Of a stretch of 41,691 bases of DNA, positions 26,042 to 34,000 are shown piece by piece; the stretch's first letter is position 1; the number at the start of each line of letters is the position of its first letter. The notes under the pieces are model-generated. The model was not told the origin of the DNA and searched no databases. It was given only the letters and a program-made list of their open reading frames with translations. The stretch covers positions 1 through 41,691 of the forward strand of contig CAKZLL010000396.1 in the NCBI GenBank assembly GCA_937125475.1, read 5' to 3'. This DNA is from an uncultured Saprospiraceae bacterium. GTDB taxonomy: Bacteria; Bacteroidota; Bacteroidia; Chitinophagales; Saprospiraceae. The position numbers and the translations under genes are program-made.

Positions 26042-27184
26042 ATGATAAGTTTAACAGATGCGGTTATTGCGGGTAATGAATGGAAATATGTCAAAGAGTG
26101 TTTAGATACTACTTGGATTTCATCAGCAGGAAAGTATGTCGGACAATTTGAGCAAATGGTTGCTGAATTTGCTGGTGCAAAATATGGTGTAGCTTGTATG
26201 AATGGTACGGCTGGTTTGCATCTTTGCCTCGAAATGATTGGTGTATCACAGGACGATTATGTCATTACGCCTAATATTACATTTATCGCAACACTCAATT
26301 CGATTAAATATACTGGCGCTTCTCCTATTCTAATTGATGTTTATGCTGATACGTGGCAAATGGATGTTGGGTTGCTTAAACGCTTTTTAGAAAAAGATAC
26401 AGAGGTCAGAAATGGCAAGCTATTTCTAAAAAAAGATAATAGAAGAATTAAAGCAATTATGCCTGTTCATGTATTAGGAAACATGACTGAAATGGATGAA
26501 TTGCTTGAATTGGCGGATATTTATCATTTAGATGTAGTTGAAGATTCAACCGAAGCTTTAGGTTCTTCTTATAAAGGAAAACATGCTGGAAATTTTGGCA
26601 AGTTTGGTGTTTTTAGTTTTAATGGTAATAAGATTATCTCAACTGGCGGTGGTGGTGTTATTGTTACAAATGATGAGGCTTTAGCCAAAAGAGCGAAACA
26701 CCTCACGACACAAGCTAAAGTATCAAGAATAGATTATATCCATGATGAAGTAGGTTATAATTATCGTTTGACTAATATTTTGGCAGCGGTAGGCGTAGCA
26801 CAAATGGAGCAGTTAGAAGGTTTTATCGCTAGAAAAAAGTTTGTTAATCAGTTTTATAGAACGGAATTAGGTGGAATATCAGATATTACTTTCCAAAAAG
26901 TTAATGATCATATTGATCCTAATTGTTGGCTATTTACATTTAGTACGGCTCAAATGCGCCCTTTATTGGAATATCTGAATAGCAATGGCGTTCAGTGTAG
27001 ACCTTTTTGGATGCCTATGAATCAATTGAAAATGTTCAAAGACGATCTATATATCACTGAAAACAACCATGCTAGTAAAGTATATGATACTTGTATTAGT
27101 ATTCCTTGTTCATCCGATATTACAGATGAAGAATTAAAAACAGTAGTAGAAAAAATTAAAGAATTTTATAAATCAATCGGTTAA
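26042..27184 (+). CDS. DegT-family aminotransferase, LegC/PglE-like
   Basis: A 380-aa PLP aminotransferase. The N-terminus GNEWKYVKECLDTTWISSAGKYV strongly resembles the LegC-type NDP-4-keto-6-deoxy-sugar aminotransferases. TPNITFIATLNSIKYTGA, the VEDSTEALGSSYKGKHAG segment and the PLP lysine in FNGNKIISTGGGG are present. It probably aminates C4 of the product of the dehydratase at 24182, before the PglD-like enzyme acetylates it. The gap to the preceding gene is 3 nt. Confidence 0.88.
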   Translation: MISLTDAVIAGNEWKYVKECLDTTWISSAGKYVGQFEQMVAEFAGAKYGVACMNGTAGLHLCLEMIGVSQDDYVITPNITFIATLNSIKYTGASPILIDVYADTWQMDVGLLKRFLEKDTEVRNGKLFLKKDNRRIKAIMPVHVLGNMTEMDELLELADIYHLDVVEDSTEALGSSYKGKHAGNFGKFGVFSFNGNKIISTGGGGVIVTNDEALAKRAKHLTTQAKVSRIDYIHDEVGYNYRLTNILAAVGVAQMEQLEGFIARKKFVNQFYRTELGGISDITFQKVNDHIDPNCWLFTFSTAQMRPLLEYLNSNGVQCRPFWMPMNQLKMFKDDLYITENNHASKVYDTCISIPCSSDITDEELKTVVEKIKEFYKSIG

Positions 27185-27203
27185 ATTGATTTATAAATCA
27201 ATT
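27184..27203. promoter_or_regulatory. 20-bp perfect palindrome before gmd
   Basis: AATTGATTTATAAATCAATT at 27184-27203 is a perfect palindrome that overlaps the last base of the aminotransferase stop codon and lies 12 nt before the gmd ATG. The half TTTATAAATCAAT also occurs at 27165-27177. It could be an operator or an RNA hairpin, though AT-richness weakens the case. Confidence 0.35.
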
Positions 27204-27214
27204 ATAAAATTTTC

Positions 27215-28327
27215 ATGAAAAAAGCATTAATAACGGGCATCACTGGACAAGATGGTGCTTACTTAGCAGAGTTTTTAATTAAAAAGGGCTACGTCGTGCA
27301 TGGAATAAAGCGACGTAGCTCTTCTTTTAATACGGAACGTATTGACCATTTATATCAAGATCCTCATGTCGATAATCGTAATTTGATCTTACATTATGGA
27401 GATTTATCGGATTCAACGAATATTATCCGAATTATCCAAGAGGTTCAGCCCGATGAGATTTATAATCTCGGTGCAATGTCGCATGTGAAAGTGAGTTTTG
27501 AAATGCCTGAATATGCTGCGGATGTGGTTGGAGTTGGTATGTTGAGAATATTGGAAGCAGTTAGAATTTTGGGGTTAACCCAAAAAACTAGAATTTATCA
27601 AGCTTCTACTTCTGAGCTGTACGGACTGGTTCAGGAAGTACCGCAATCGGAAAAAACGCCATTTTATCCGCGCTCACCTTATGCAGTTGCTAAGTTATAT
27701 GCTTATTGGATCGTGGTTAATTATCGCGAAGCTTATGATATGTTTGCTTGTAATGGAATTTTATTTAATCATGAAAGTCCGTTACGTGGAGAAACTTTTG
27801 TAACGCGCAAAATCACTCGTGCAGTTGCTAAAATGGGGCTTGGTCTTCAAGATAAACTCTATCTCGGTAACATGAACGCGAAACGAGATTGGGGACACGC
27901 AAAAGATTTCGTTGAGGCGATGTGGTTGATGCTTCAACAAGATGAAGCGGATGATTATGTAATTGCAACAGGCGTTACGACTTCCGTTCGAGATTTTGTC
28001 AAAATGTCTTTTCGTGAAATCGGTATAGAACTAGAATTTAAAGGCGAAGGCGTTGATGAAGTCGGTGTAGTCGTATCGAGTTCTAATCCTAAATACCAAC
28101 TCGAAATCGGCAAAGAAGTTGTTTCGGTAGATCCTAAATATTTCCGCCCGACGGAAGTTGAATTATTGATAGGAGATCCAACCAAATCTAAAACTAGGTT
28201 AGGGTGGAAACCGAAATATGATTTGCAAATGTTGTGTAGCGAAATGGTAAAAGCTGATATTGAGTTATTCCGAAGAGATGAATTGCTTAAAAAAGCAGGA
28301 TTTAAAATTAAAAATGAGTTTGAGTAA
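27215..28327 (+). CDS. gmd: GDP-mannose 4,6-dehydratase
   Basis: First step from GDP-mannose to GDP-L-fucose (or GDP-rhamnose and related). It is 370 aa, as usual. [14 protein letters not shown] (residues 7-20) is the NADP-binding motif; [15 protein letters not shown], the catalytic STSELYG and Y-x3-K in [21 protein letters not shown] are intact, as are [17 protein letters not shown] and [19 protein letters not shown]. It overlaps fcl by one base. Its substrate comes from manC at 31176, beyond the operon terminator. Confidence 0.97.
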   Translation: MKKALITGITGQDGAYLAEFLIKKGYVVHGIKRRSSSFNTERIDHLYQDPHVDNRNLILHYGDLSDSTNIIRIIQEVQPDEIYNLGAMSHVKVSFEMPEYAADVVGVGMLRILEAVRILGLTQKTRIYQASTSELYGLVQEVPQSEKTPFYPRSPYAVAKLYAYWIVVNYREAYDMFACNGILFNHESPLRGETFVTRKITRAVAKMGLGLQDKLYLGNMNAKRDWGHAKDFVEAMWLMLQQDEADDYVIATGVTTSVRDFVKMSFREIGIELEFKGEGVDEVGVVVSSSNPKYQLEIGKEVVSVDPKYFRPTEVELLIGDPTKSKTRLGWKPKYDLQMLCSEMVKADIELFRRDELLKKAGFKIKNEFE

Positions 28328-29259
28328 TGTTGAAAACGGATAAAATATATATCGCAGGACATCGAGGAATGGTAGGATCTGCCATTCTAAGAAAATTAAA
28401 AAGTGAAGGCTTTTCTAATTTCGTTTATCGAACTTCCAAAGAATTAGATTTAAAAAGCCAAGCTGCGGTCAATGCTTTTTTTGAAGCAGAAAAACCTGAT
28501 CATGTTTTTTTAGCTGCGGCTAAAGTAGGGGGAATATTGGCAAACAACATTTATAGAGCAGATTTTATTTATGAAAATATCATGATACAATCTAATGTTA
28601 TTCATGCTGCTCATCTTAATGATGTTCAAAAATTTCTATTTCTGGGATCTTCTTGTATTTATCCAAAATTAGCGCCTCAGCCGTTAAGAGAAGATTATTT
28701 ACTAACTGGATTATTAGAACCGACCAACGAACCTTACGCTATTGCAAAGATCGCAGGTATCAAAATGTGCGATGCTTACCGAAGTCAATACAATCGTAAT
28801 TTTATCTCGGTTATGCCAACTAACCTTTATGGTCCAAATGATAATTACGATTTGAATAAGTCTCATGTCTTGCCTGCGCTTATCCGCAAATTTCATGAAG
28901 CTAAGAAAAACAACACGCCAGAAGTCGTGATGTGGGGAACAGGTTCGCCTAAACGAGAATTTTTACATGTTGATGATTTAGCTGATGCTTGCTATTACTT
29001 GATGCAAAATTATAATGAAGCAGGATTAGTAAATATTGGAACAGGAGAAGATATTGCAATCATTGATTTAGCGAGATTGATCAAAAAAATAATAGGTTAT
29101 CAAGGTGAAATCACTAAAGATTTGACAAAACCAGATGGAACACCTCGAAAGCTAATGAATGTTTCTAAACTAAATCAAGCGGGTTGGACAGCTCAAATTG
29201 GCTTAGAAGAAGGCATTCAAGCGGTTTATGATAGTTTGAAAAACGAACCTTGGTACTAA
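28327..29259 (+). CDS. fcl: GDP-L-fucose synthase
   Basis: Bifunctional 3,5-epimerase/4-reductase that turns the Gmd product into GDP-L-fucose with NADPH. It is 310 aa. YIAGHRGMVGSAI gives the cofactor-binding loop, AAAKVGGI is typical, and the catalytic set is in FLGSSCIYPKLAPQPL and the Y-x3-K of NEPYAIAKIAGIKMC; LYGPNDNYD and GSPKREFLHVDDLA follow. The ATG shares its A with the gmd TAA, so translation is coupled. Confidence 0.96.
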   Translation: MLKTDKIYIAGHRGMVGSAILRKLKSEGFSNFVYRTSKELDLKSQAAVNAFFEAEKPDHVFLAAAKVGGILANNIYRADFIYENIMIQSNVIHAAHLNDVQKFLFLGSSCIYPKLAPQPLREDYLLTGLLEPTNEPYAIAKIAGIKMCDAYRSQYNRNFISVMPTNLYGPNDNYDLNKSHVLPALIRKFHEAKKNNTPEVVMWGTGSPKREFLHVDDLADACYYLMQNYNEAGLVNIGTGEDIAIIDLARLIKKIIGYQGEITKDLTKPDGTPRKLMNVSKLNQAGWTAQIGLEEGIQAVYDSLKNEPWY

Positions 29260-29297
29260 TCAACAATCCTACTAATCGAAATTATTAATTGAGCAAA

Positions 29298-30044
29298 ATG
29301 CCAAAAAATCCAATCGTTTCTGTTATTACAGTGGCTTATAATGCAGCGGAATTTATCGAAAGAACCATTCAGAGCGTCATCGCGCAAACGTATGATAGCA
29401 TCGAGTATGTCATTATTGATGGCAAATCGAAAGACGGAACGCTTGATATTGTCAAGAAATACGAAAGTCAAATAGACATTCTTGTTAGTGAAAAAGATAA
29501 AAGCTTATACGATGCGATGAATAAAGGTATTCGTCATGCAACAGGCGATTATATCGTTTTTATGAATGCTGGAGATTGTTTTGCGGCAGCCGATACGCTC
29601 GAACAAGCGATGAAAGGTAGTAATCAAGCGGATTTGGTTTATGGTTTGGCATTGCGGATAGATGAAGACGGAAACGAAAGAGCGTGGCATAAAAAAACGC
29701 CTATTCCAGCGAAGCTATCTCATAAGAATTTCATTAATGGAATGATCATTTGTCATCAATGTTTTGTAGTGAAAAGAAGCTGTGCCGAAGAATATGATTT
29801 ATCCGTTTGGAAAATAGCGAATGATATTGATTGGTGCATTCGAACGATGAAAAATGTCAAAACCAAACATTTTTATGATGAAGTGTTTTGCCATTTTTTA
29901 GAAGGTGGTGTATCTGATGAAAGGCGATGGAAGGCTTTTAGAGAGCGTTTTGAAATTTCTAAAAAGCATTTTGGTTTGTTTCCTACCCTTTTTCAACAAT
30001 TTTTAATCGCTATTAATGTATTAAAAAGAAGACGAATAGATTAA
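29298..30044 (+). CDS. Glycosyltransferase family 2
   Basis: A 248-aa GT-A glycosyltransferase with the WcaA-type N-terminus VSVITVAYNAAEFIERTIQSV, then YVIIDGKSKDGTLDIV and SEKDKSLYDAMNKGI. The metal-binding DxD position reads NAGDCF. A C-terminal amphipathic segment may touch the membrane. It is the last gene before the operon terminator. ATG at 29298 is preferred over TTG at 29289. Being next to gmd/fcl it may be the fucosyltransferase, but this is only positional. Confidence 0.9.
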   Translation: MPKNPIVSVITVAYNAAEFIERTIQSVIAQTYDSIEYVIIDGKSKDGTLDIVKKYESQIDILVSEKDKSLYDAMNKGIRHATGDYIVFMNAGDCFAAADTLEQAMKGSNQADLVYGLALRIDEDGNERAWHKKTPIPAKLSHKNFINGMIICHQCFVVKRSCAEEYDLSVWKIANDIDWCIRTMKNVKTKHFYDEVFCHFLEGGVSDERRWKAFRERFEISKKHFGLFPTLFQQFLIAINVLKRRRID

Positions 30045-30088
30045 TGGAAGATTGTAACCTTTATATATTAAATGAATATTTTAAGAGA

Positions 30089-30125
30089 AGCGTTATCAGT
30101 AAAGCACTGATAACGCTTTTTTTTT
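30089..30125 (+). terminator. Rho-independent terminator of the polysaccharide operon
   Basis: A perfect 12-bp stem (AGCGTTATCAGT and ACTGATAACGCT) with a 5-nt loop is followed by a run of T up to 30125. It lies 44 nt after the GT2 stop and marks the 3' end of the + strand polysaccharide block. Confidence 0.92.
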
Positions 30126-30379
30126 GCGATTAAACGAATAACTTATACTAATCCACATTTCAATTGAGGATGACGTATAAATTCAAAAGAAAATTTTTAT
30201 TTATACGAATTAAGCGTTGAATAAAATCAATAATCCTTGGTTGTTAAATGCTTATAGATTTAAACAATTTTAAATTGTATGAGAGACAGTTTTATAGTAA
30301 AAAAGGCTTAAATCTAGTAATTCATATTAAAAATAGCTTTTTTAATTGTCACATTTTAAAAATGACAATTTGTATTTTA

Positions 30380-30420
30380 TTGATAATCATTCTTAACTCT
30401 CAATTTTCAACTTTTAATTC
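30380..30420. repeat. Dispersed Bacteroidota-type repeat, single-arm copy
   Basis: From TTGATAATCATTCT onward, followed by CTCAATTTTCAACTTTTAA, this matches in inverted orientation the left arm of the 34890-34986 element. By eye roughly 36 of 41 positions agree. Such CTCAA/TTCAACTTT-rich units are common intergenic repeats in this phylum. Confidence 0.55.
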
Positions 30421-30503
30421 GCATATTTATACATCTTTAATGGAAATGCGTATTATTGTAATAATGTATTTTTACTTGTTCCTTTATCCAAAAAGTATAT
30501 CCA

Positions 30504-31064
30504 ATGAATAAAGTAGCTACTTTTTTTTATAAAAAATCAACTCTTATTACCTCATTATTAATAACTGTAATCACATTTGCTTACATTTATTTCGTACTAA
30601 TTGATGCGGCAAAAGGATTTGAAGTTGCTAATAGTACAAGTAAAACATTGGGGCTTTCATTCGGCTTTAGTTATGATCAAGTCCATGAGTTTTTTTCTAT
30701 TCGTACTAATGAAATGATTGCATCTTATAAGGCATTGAATAATGTTTGGGATAGTTTATTTGCGATACTTTATGGATTAATGTACGTATTTTGGTTGTCA
30801 TTATTATTCAAACCGTACCAAAATACGTATAAGTTTATCAATCTTCTTCCGTTGGGACAGGTATTTTTTGATTGGTTGGAAAATTCTAAATTATCGGAAT
30901 TTTCCAATTCTTATCTGGTAGGGCAGCCGATTAGTTCTATTGATGTACAAGTCGCTTCAGTTTTCGTTATGATAAAATGGAGCATTACATTATTGGTATT
31001 TATCGCGATTATTTTGGGGCTGCTCCTTAGAGTTAGAGATATTGTTAATAAGAAGGTAAAATAA
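30504..31064 (+). CDS. Hypothetical four-helix membrane protein
   Basis: A 186-aa protein with about four membrane segments, near residues 15-35, 83-103, 110-125 (weak) and 155-178. Between the first two is an extracytoplasmic or loop region of about 45 residues with SFGFSYDQVHEFFS. I do not recognise a family. It follows the gap after the polysaccharide operon and is 111 nt before manC, which has its own promoter, so it need not be functionally linked. Confidence 0.7.
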   Translation: MNKVATFFYKKSTLITSLLITVITFAYIYFVLIDAAKGFEVANSTSKTLGLSFGFSYDQVHEFFSIRTNEMIASYKALNNVWDSLFAILYGLMYVFWLSLLFKPYQNTYKFINLLPLGQVFFDWLENSKLSEFSNSYLVGQPISSIDVQVASVFVMIKWSITLLVFIAIILGLLLRVRDIVNKKVK

Positions 31065-31107
31065 TTGTAAATACTTGATTCAAAAAATCAAATTATATAG
31101 AAAAGAA

Positions 31108-31115
31108 TATCTTTG
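31108..31115 (+). promoter_or_regulatory. Promoter -7 box for manC
   Basis: TATCTTTG is a perfect match to the Bacteroidota -7 consensus TAnnTTTG, 60 nt before the manC ATG. A TTG at the expected -33 spacing is not present. It suggests manC is transcribed apart from the polysaccharide operon. Confidence 0.55.
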
Positions 31116-31175
31116 CAATGAGGCATCAAGCATCAATGTACAAGTATAAAATTTAGAAAATAGAACCTAAATGTT

Positions 31176-32255
31176 ATGAATAATACCTATGTAGCTATTA
31201 TGGCAGGCGGAATTGGAAGCCGATTTTGGCCAGGGAGTAGAACAAGCAGACCGAAACAATTTTTGGATGTTTTAGGAATAGGAAGGTCGTTGATACAAAT
31301 GACTTATGATCGGTTTTTGAAAGTTTGCCCAAAGGAAAATATTTTAATCCTAACAAATGAGATGTATCGAGATTTGGTGAAAGAACACTTACCAGATTTG
31401 GAGGATAGCCAAATTTTGGGCGAACCATCTCGTAATAATACCGCGCCTTGTGTAGCTTACACGACTTATCGTATTCAAGCTATGAACCCAGATGCGACAT
31501 TTATCGTAACGCCAGCGGATGCGATTATTTTGGATGAGGATATTTTTGTAGATGATATTACCAATGCGATTGATTTTGCTAGTACAAATGATGCGTTATT
31601 GACTTTAGGTATCAAACCGACACATCCACACACGGGCTATGGTTATATCAATTTTGATGCAAATCAAACTGGAAAAGGTGTTCATAAAGTACATCGTTTT
31701 ACGGAAAAACCTAATTTAGAAACTGCAAAGGAATTTCTAGCAAGTGGCGATTATGTCTGGAATGCAGGTATTTTTATTTGGAGTGTTAAAAGTGTGATTA
31801 CCGCTTTATCAGCAAATGCGCCAGAATTATATCAAAAGTTCGAGGATGGAAAAGCGCATTTCAATACAGCTAGTGAAATTCCATTTATTAACGAAATGTA
31901 TCCGACAACGCCAAAAATATCTATTGATTATGCGTTGATGGAGAAAGCACAAAATGTTTATACTGTGCCTGCTTCGTTTCGTTGGTCAGACTTAGGAGCT
32001 TGGGGCGCATTGCATGAAGCATACGAAAAGGATGAAAATAATAACGCGATCAATGTAGGAAAAGCATTGATTGCTGATACTAAGAACTCCTTGATCCGAT
32101 CGGCTGATGATAAGTTAGTCGTTATTAAAGGATTAGAGGATTATATTGTCGTGGATGATGATAATGTTTTATTAATTTATCCGAAGTCGGATGAGCAAGA
32201 AATTAAAAAAATAACGGCTCAAATCCGAGCAGAAGGAGGAGAGCGGTTCTTATAG
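31176..32255 (+). CDS. manC: Mannose-1-phosphate guanylyltransferase
   Basis: Makes GDP-mannose from GTP and mannose-1-phosphate, the precursor for the Gmd/Fcl pathway. It is 359 aa, without the C-terminal phosphomannose isomerase domain. The nucleotide-binding signature MAGGIGSRFWPGSRTSRPKQ (9-28), the catalytic-site FIVTPADAIIL, FTEKPNLETA, VWNAGIFIW and the sugar-binding IDYALMEKA are all visible. It is separated from gmd/fcl by the operon terminator and carries its own -7 box. Confidence 0.95.
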   Translation: MNNTYVAIMAGGIGSRFWPGSRTSRPKQFLDVLGIGRSLIQMTYDRFLKVCPKENILILTNEMYRDLVKEHLPDLEDSQILGEPSRNNTAPCVAYTTYRIQAMNPDATFIVTPADAIILDEDIFVDDITNAIDFASTNDALLTLGIKPTHPHTGYGYINFDANQTGKGVHKVHRFTEKPNLETAKEFLASGDYVWNAGIFIWSVKSVITALSANAPELYQKFEDGKAHFNTASEIPFINEMYPTTPKISIDYALMEKAQNVYTVPASFRWSDLGAWGALHEAYEKDENNNAINVGKALIADTKNSLIRSADDKLVVIKGLEDYIVVDDDNVLLIYPKSDEQEIKKITAQIRAEGGERFL

Positions 32256-32311
32256 AATGAATTGATCTTTCCTTAATTTTTTGATAATTTATAATTTATA
32301 AATCAATAATA

Positions 32312-32638
32312 ATGAAAATGAAATTTTTAAAATTTGGATTTTTAGCAACAATATTTGCTATGGCATTACTCGTAACTGCTTGTGGTGGTGGTGATCACAC
32401 GCACGACGGAGATGAAGGACACGAACATCATGACGATGGGGGAGAAGATGGACATGACGATCACAGCAGCGATGCAGATAGTTTGACTATTGATTTGGAG
32501 AGTAAAGAGTATGCTTCGGCTTATATTTGCCCAATGCATTGTGAGGGAAGTGGAAGTGATGAATCAGGAAAATGTCCAGTTTGTGAAATGGATTATGTAC
32601 CTAATGAAGAGCATAATGGAGAAAAACACGAGCATTAA
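32312..32638 (+). CDS. His/Asp-rich lipoprotein with heavy-metal-binding domain
   Basis: A 108-aa secreted lipoprotein. A hydrophobic signal (residues 6-20) ends in the lipobox LVTAC, with lipidated C24. Residues 28-52 are a His/Asp/Glu/Gly-rich stretch likely to bind divalent metals. The C-terminal YICPMHCEGS to CPVCEMDYVP (71-97) is a heavy-metal-binding domain of the kind found on copper and cation efflux proteins, with C73, C77, C88 and C91. Canonical versions read CPMHPE; here a Cys replaces the Pro. Probably a periplasmic or outer-membrane metal buffer. A strong bidirectional terminator follows. Confidence 0.85.
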   Translation: MKMKFLKFGFLATIFAMALLVTACGGGDHTHDGDEGHEHHDDGGEDGHDDHSSDADSLTIDLESKEYASAYICPMHCEGSGSDESGKCPVCEMDYVPNEEHNGEKHEH

Positions 32639-32646
32639 AAATGATG

Positions 32647-32686
32647 AAAAATGCGGCTTGAAAATAGGATTTCAAGCCGCATTTTT
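32647..32686. terminator. Bidirectional Rho-independent terminator
   Basis: A perfect 17-bp stem (AAAAATGCGGCTTGAAA and TTTCAAGCCGCATTTTT) with a 6-nt loop lies between two convergent genes, the metal-binding lipoprotein and the thioredoxin/TPR gene. The arms supply A and T runs on both strands. Confidence 0.93.
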
Positions 32687-32706
32687 ATTATGAAAATTAT
32701 TAAATG

Positions 32707-33663
32707 TTAAGATTTTGCTTTCTTTTGTTCTGTTTTTTTACCTTCCGCTTTTTTCTTTTCTACTGGTTTGTATTTACTTAATTCTTCCACTTTTTTCTTA
32801 GCATTTTTCAGACCAGGATTAATACTTAGTGCTTTTTCATAGTGAAGAAAAGCCTTCTCAAATTCCTTATTTTTCTCATAAGCTTCTGCCAAACTATCCC
32901 ATGTATTGGCGTTTCTTGAAAAAATCATGCTATTAATAGTAAGGACGGCAATTGCCTTTTCTATCTCGTTATTTTCTAATAAAACATACCCGTAAGTATT
33001 TAATGCTTTATCTCCTTCTGCGGACTTATAGACGCGTTGAGCGATCTTTAATAGTGCTTTTCGATCATTCGTTACGCCTTCTGCTAAGAGTATTTTTTCT
33101 ACTGCTGGAACAATCTTATATGTTGGAGAAGGCGGAAGACCGTGCATAATTTGAGCAATATCCATTTCAAACGAAGTAGCAGGAGTTTCGACTATTCGAC
33201 CGATTTCTTTTCCTTCTTTATAAAAAATAAAAGTAGGAACACGATGAATAAGTTTACCCTTTTCTTCATGATTAGGACCTTGTTTATAGCCTTTGTGAGA
33301 ATCATACAAGTTAATTAATGAAATTTGCCCTTCCTTTACTTTTAAGTGATCCATCACTTTATAAAATTGAGGCACACCACGTTTGCTATCGCCACACCAA
33401 GTTCCCATAAAAATTTCTATGGTAATATCATCTAGTTTTCCTTCACTTTTAGTTAGTAATTCTTTATCTAATTCGTATGATTTATAATATTTATTATACC
33501 ATTCGTCAAAAGGCGCTTCGGTCAGACTTGCTCTTTCGCATTTGCCGATTAAGTGTATTTTTTCTTTATGATCAGTATAGCGTTGATTAATTTTTTGTGC
33601 TGTGCTTGGCATAGTAATGCCAGTTAGCAATAGAACTATTGCTATGATTGTTGAACCATTCAT
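32707..33663 (-). CDS. Exported thioredoxin-fold/TPR protein
   Basis: A 318-aa protein with a signal peptide (about 1-22, ending STAQ). A thioredoxin fold follows with the active-site segment MGTWCGDSKR (C90, S93) and cis-Pro143 in RVPTF; the second Cys of CxxC is Ser, so disulfide exchange would be monothiol at best. Residues about 205-300 look like TPR repeats (EKAFLHYEKALSINPGL). The tail after 302 is Lys-rich. It probably acts in the periplasm. The upstream region (33717-33786) holds a promoter with two matching palindromes, suggesting repression. Confidence 0.8.
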   Translation of the reverse strand: MNGSTIIAIVLLLTGITMPSTAQKINQRYTDHKEKIHLIGKCERASLTEAPFDEWYNKYYKSYELDKELLTKSEGKLDDITIEIFMGTWCGDSKRGVPQFYKVMDHLKVKEGQISLINLYDSHKGYKQGPNHEEKGKLIHRVPTFIFYKEGKEIGRIVETPATSFEMDIAQIMHGLPPSPTYKIVPAVEKILLAEGVTNDRKALLKIAQRVYKSAEGDKALNTYGYVLLENNEIEKAIAVLTINSMIFSRNANTWDSLAEAYEKNKEFEKAFLHYEKALSINPGLKNAKKKVEELSKYKPVEKKKAEGKKTEQKKAKS

Positions 33664-33716
33664 GTTATTTGATATTTATTCTTTTTTTGAAAAAATGAGC
33701 GATACGTATCTTACTA

Positions 33717-33747
33717 CAAGTATATAACTAAATATTTAGTTATGCAA
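33717..33747 (-). promoter_or_regulatory. Promoter of the thioredoxin/TPR gene
   Basis: On the minus strand a TTG (plus 33745-33747) is followed after 20 nt by TATACTTG (plus 33717-33724), 7 of 8 with the Bacteroidota -7 box TAnnTTTG. A transcript would start near 33710, about 47 nt before the ATG. The spacer is almost wholly filled by a palindrome. Confidence 0.6.
33724..33743. promoter_or_regulatory. Operator-like palindrome inside the promoter spacer
   Basis: A 20-bp perfect palindrome with the core TAACTAA-ATAT-TTAGTTA sits between the -33 and -7 boxes, where a bound dimer would block RNA polymerase. Confidence 0.6.
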
Positions 33748-33760
33748 TAGTAGGCTTAAT

Positions 33761-33786
33761 ACTTTAACTAATTTTTTAGTTAAAGT
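33761..33786. promoter_or_regulatory. Second copy of the operator-like palindrome
   Basis: Same architecture TAACTAA-N4-TTAGTTA, here with TTTT at the centre and arms extended to 11 bp (ACTTTAACTAA and TTAGTTAAAGT). Its centre is 40 bp from that of the first palindrome, close to four helical turns. Confidence 0.6.
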
Positions 33787-33839
33787 GTAAAATATATACA
33801 AAAAGGAAAGGTTAAAAGGAAAAGCAGACTAGATTAGAC

Positions 33840-33869
33840 AAAAAAAGAACCTACTTAAAAGCAGGCTCT
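33840..33869 (-). terminator. Rho-independent terminator after the EamA gene
   Basis: Read on the minus strand, AGAGCCTGC and GTAGGTTCT pair over 9 positions including two G-U wobbles, with a 6-nt loop, followed by a T run. It lies about 130 nt past the EamA stop. Two further mutually exclusive stems precede it at 33869-33914. Confidence 0.7.
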
Positions 33870-34000
33870 TACTGGTTTTTGTTCTTAGCCAGTAATTAGT
33901 ATAAAAAATTACTGACTGCAAATATACTTATTTATATTAAATAAGTAATTTATATATCTAAAAAAATAACAAAGTTTACAATTAAAAGATGATTAGAAGA

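Larger units (their letters stand above)
30045..30503. other. Gene-free gap after the polysaccharide operon
   Basis: This 459-bp stretch holds the operon terminator, a 9-bp inverted repeat (CGTATAAAT at 30174-30182 and ATTTATACG at 30199-30207) and one copy of a dispersed repeat (30380-30420). An 87-codon frame at 30248-30511 runs through the repeat, has low-complexity hydrophobic composition and overlaps the next gene, so I do not call it. Confidence 0.6.
33664..34000. other. Gene-free region with promoter, operators and terminator
   Basis: This 337-bp stretch lies between two minus-strand genes. It contains the thioredoxin/TPR promoter and its operator-like palindromes, a 10-bp palindrome GATACGTATC at 33701-33710, and a set of overlapping hairpins ending in a minus-strand terminator after the EamA gene. 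No coding frame is supported. Confidence 0.6.

Noticed and set aside
27955..28362. 135-codon open frame on the minus strand
   Set aside because: Lies antisense over the well-supported gmd and fcl genes; composition reflects the complementary strand.
30248..30511. 87-codon open frame after the polysaccharide operon
   Set aside because: Low-complexity hydrophobic composition, runs through a dispersed repeat and overlaps the next gene start; no family resemblance.
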